Below, piece after piece: positions 5,724 through 6,367 of a DNA stretch of 6,367 nucleotides. The stretch's first letter is position 1; each line of letters opens with the position of its first letter. The notes beneath the pieces are model-generated. The model was not told the DNA's origin and ran no database searches. It was given only the letters and a program-made list of their open reading frames with translations. The position numbers were made by a program, and so were the translations under genes. The stretch is from an uncultured Clostridia bacterium (GTDB taxonomy: Bacteria; Bacillota; Clostridia; Oscillospirales; Ruminococcaceae). The DNA is taken from NCBI GenBank assembly GCA_947385505.1, contig CANDLP010000143.1, forward strand, positions 1 through 6,367. The letters are read 5' to 3'.

Positions 5724-6257
5724 TTATTTAACGAACTTTTCCCCGCACCTGGTGCAGAAATTATAACCGAAATTATTCTCGGACCCGCACTTGGGGCATA
5801 CCTTCTTAGCCGAAAAACAGTTCCGGCTGTTAATCCTTGCGTTTAAACAAATGTTTTCCCATAAGGCTTTTGCCTGAGAAAACCGTCTGAATGAATTGAC
5901 CCCCAAAACAATAAGGACCGTGTATTTTGCCGCGCCGAAAATCAACGACGAGCTTCCCCACAGAATTGTTTCAATATCATCATATGCTATAAAATTCGCA
6001 ATTGAAAATAACAGACCTGTTATAAAAAACAAAGCGCCTATACAGCCAAAGATAAAAAACACCAATGCGGCTGTATGAAATCGCCTTACCGACCTGAAAT
6101 CATATTTCCCGCCAAGAGCTGTATATTTTTTGGATTTGTTTAAAGATATAGCCGAAAACACAATAGACAATACAGAAAGCAGCTCGAACATCATCATTAT
6201 CACCGCCAATATCAATATCAGCATTAAAGCCGCTCCCACCACATAAAAACCCGCCAT
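5724..6257 (-). CDS. Small membrane protein with C-terminal zinc ribbon, function unknown
   Basis: This 177-residue protein has hydrophobic segments at about 4-37, 62-90 and 98-120, consistent with three or four membrane passes. A basic soluble tail carries a four-cysteine zinc ribbon at the extreme C-terminus: C154 and C157 (CPKCGS), then C168 and C171 (CTRCGEKF). Such tail ribbons are common on uncharacterised Firmicutes membrane proteins; they probably bind zinc, but no specific role is known to me. The start at 6257 is preferred over the ATG at 6296 because GGGAGGA lies 8 nt upstream, and the 13 extra residues would be read from the leader. A possible -10 (TATTAT, 6299-6304) lacks a good -35. 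No clear minus-strand terminator follows; the next promoter begins about 20 nt after its TAA. It seems monocistronic and not obviously tied to the chemotaxis genes. Confidence 0.8.
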   Translation of the reverse strand: MAGFYVVGAALMLILILAVIMMMFELLSVLSIVFSAISLNKSKKYTALGGKYDFRSVRRFHTAALVFFIFGCIGALFFITGLLFSIANFIAYDDIETILWGSSSLIFGAAKYTVLIVLGVNSFRRFSQAKALWENICLNARINSRNCFSAKKVCPKCGSENNFGYNFCTRCGEKFVK

Positions 6258-6265
6258 ATTTATTT

Positions 6266-6272
6266 TCCTCCC
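6266..6272 (-). promoter_or_regulatory. Ribosome binding site of the zinc-ribbon membrane protein
   Basis: GGGAGGA lies 8 nt before the ATG at 6257 and decides this start over the in-frame ATG at 6296. Confidence 0.85.
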
Positions 6273-6312
6273 GTTTATGCGTTTTTGCGCAGACACATAT
6301 AATACTAATAAT

Positions 6313-6345
6313 CATTTAAAAAATAGATAAACTATTTTTTAAATG
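6313..6345. repeat. AT-rich 14-bp perfect inverted repeat
   Basis: CATTTAAAAAATAG (6313-6326) and CTATTTTTTAAATG (6332-6345) are perfect inverted copies around a 5-nt loop. The repeat directly adjoins the GC-rich hairpin at 6346-6367 and lies upstream of the zinc-ribbon gene. Possible roles include an upstream-gene terminator region, an operator or the edge of a small mobile repeat. Confidence 0.7.
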
Positions 6346-6367
6346 CCATGCCGCAAAAGCGGCATGG
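6346..6367. repeat. GC-rich 9-bp perfect hairpin at the window edge, possible terminator
   Basis: CCATGCCGC, an AAAA loop (TTTT on the minus strand) and GCGGCATGG form a perfect 9-bp stem ending exactly at the last base, so the true stem may be longer. On the minus strand it could end a gene lying to the right, but the bases after it are CATTTAAAAAATAG rather than a T-run. On the plus strand the bases after it are not visible. Confidence 0.65.

Noticed and set aside
5701..5724. Plus-strand hairpin AACCT/AGGTT followed by a T-rich stretch
   Set aside because: It looks like a weak plus-strand terminator, but there is no plus-strand gene to terminate and the 5-bp AT-rich stem is weak.
6258..6296. 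Upstream ATG at 6296 for the zinc-ribbon protein
   Set aside because: It would place the strong ribosome site GGGAGGA inside the coding sequence, and the 13 added polar residues precede a natural hydrophobic N-terminus.
1..6367. CRISPR arrays, tRNA or rRNA genes, transposase genes
   Set aside because: No regularly spaced direct repeats, cloverleaf sequences, rRNA segments or transposase motifs were seen in the window.

Overview
The window reads as a chromosomal segment of a low-to-medium GC Gram-positive bacterium, most likely a motile gut or rumen Clostridia of the Ruminococcus/Oscillospiraceae kind. This is inferred from the clostripain-family (C11) lipoprotein, near-consensus SigA promoters with TGn extended -10 boxes, strong AGGAGG-type ribosome sites on two genes, AT-rich intergenic DNA and chemotaxis genes. 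No 16S rRNA or species marker is present, so the assignment is tentative.

All supported genes are on the minus strand. Read in their own direction (right to left) they are: two adjacent perfect hairpins at the right edge (6313-6367); a small membrane protein with a C-terminal zinc ribbon (6257-5724); a strong promoter (5703-5675); a roughly 300-nt highly structured leader or small RNA ending in an intrinsic-terminator-like hairpin (about 5668-5365); a CheW-type coupling protein with an inserted, zinc-ligand-less CZB-like domain (5340-4525); a 767-residue clostripain-like cysteine peptidase lipoprotein (4506-2203); a NarL/LuxR-type response regulator (2199-1564); an AT-rich gap with a very good promoter (1443-1415) and an odd start region; and a methyl-accepting chemotaxis protein that runs off the left edge (1336-1).

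The central three genes look like one transcription unit. The gaps are 18 and 3 nt, and the second and third genes lack a convincing Shine-Dalgarno, which suggests coupled translation. The unit joins a chemosensory scaffold protein, a secreted surface peptidase and a response regulator without a histidine kinase, and a chemoreceptor follows downstream. A plausible but unproven reading is a surface proteolysis and peptide-sensing module tied to the chemosensory array.

The most interesting non-coding part is 5340-5703. A strong promoter is followed by long hairpins, one of which pairs better as minus-strand RNA (a G-U wobble where the plus strand has C-A). A chain of mutually exclusive hairpins then leads into a terminator just before the ribosome site of the CheW gene. 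It could be an attenuator or riboswitch-like leader, a free small RNA, or a MITE-like intergenic repeat. I do not recognise it as a named RNA family.
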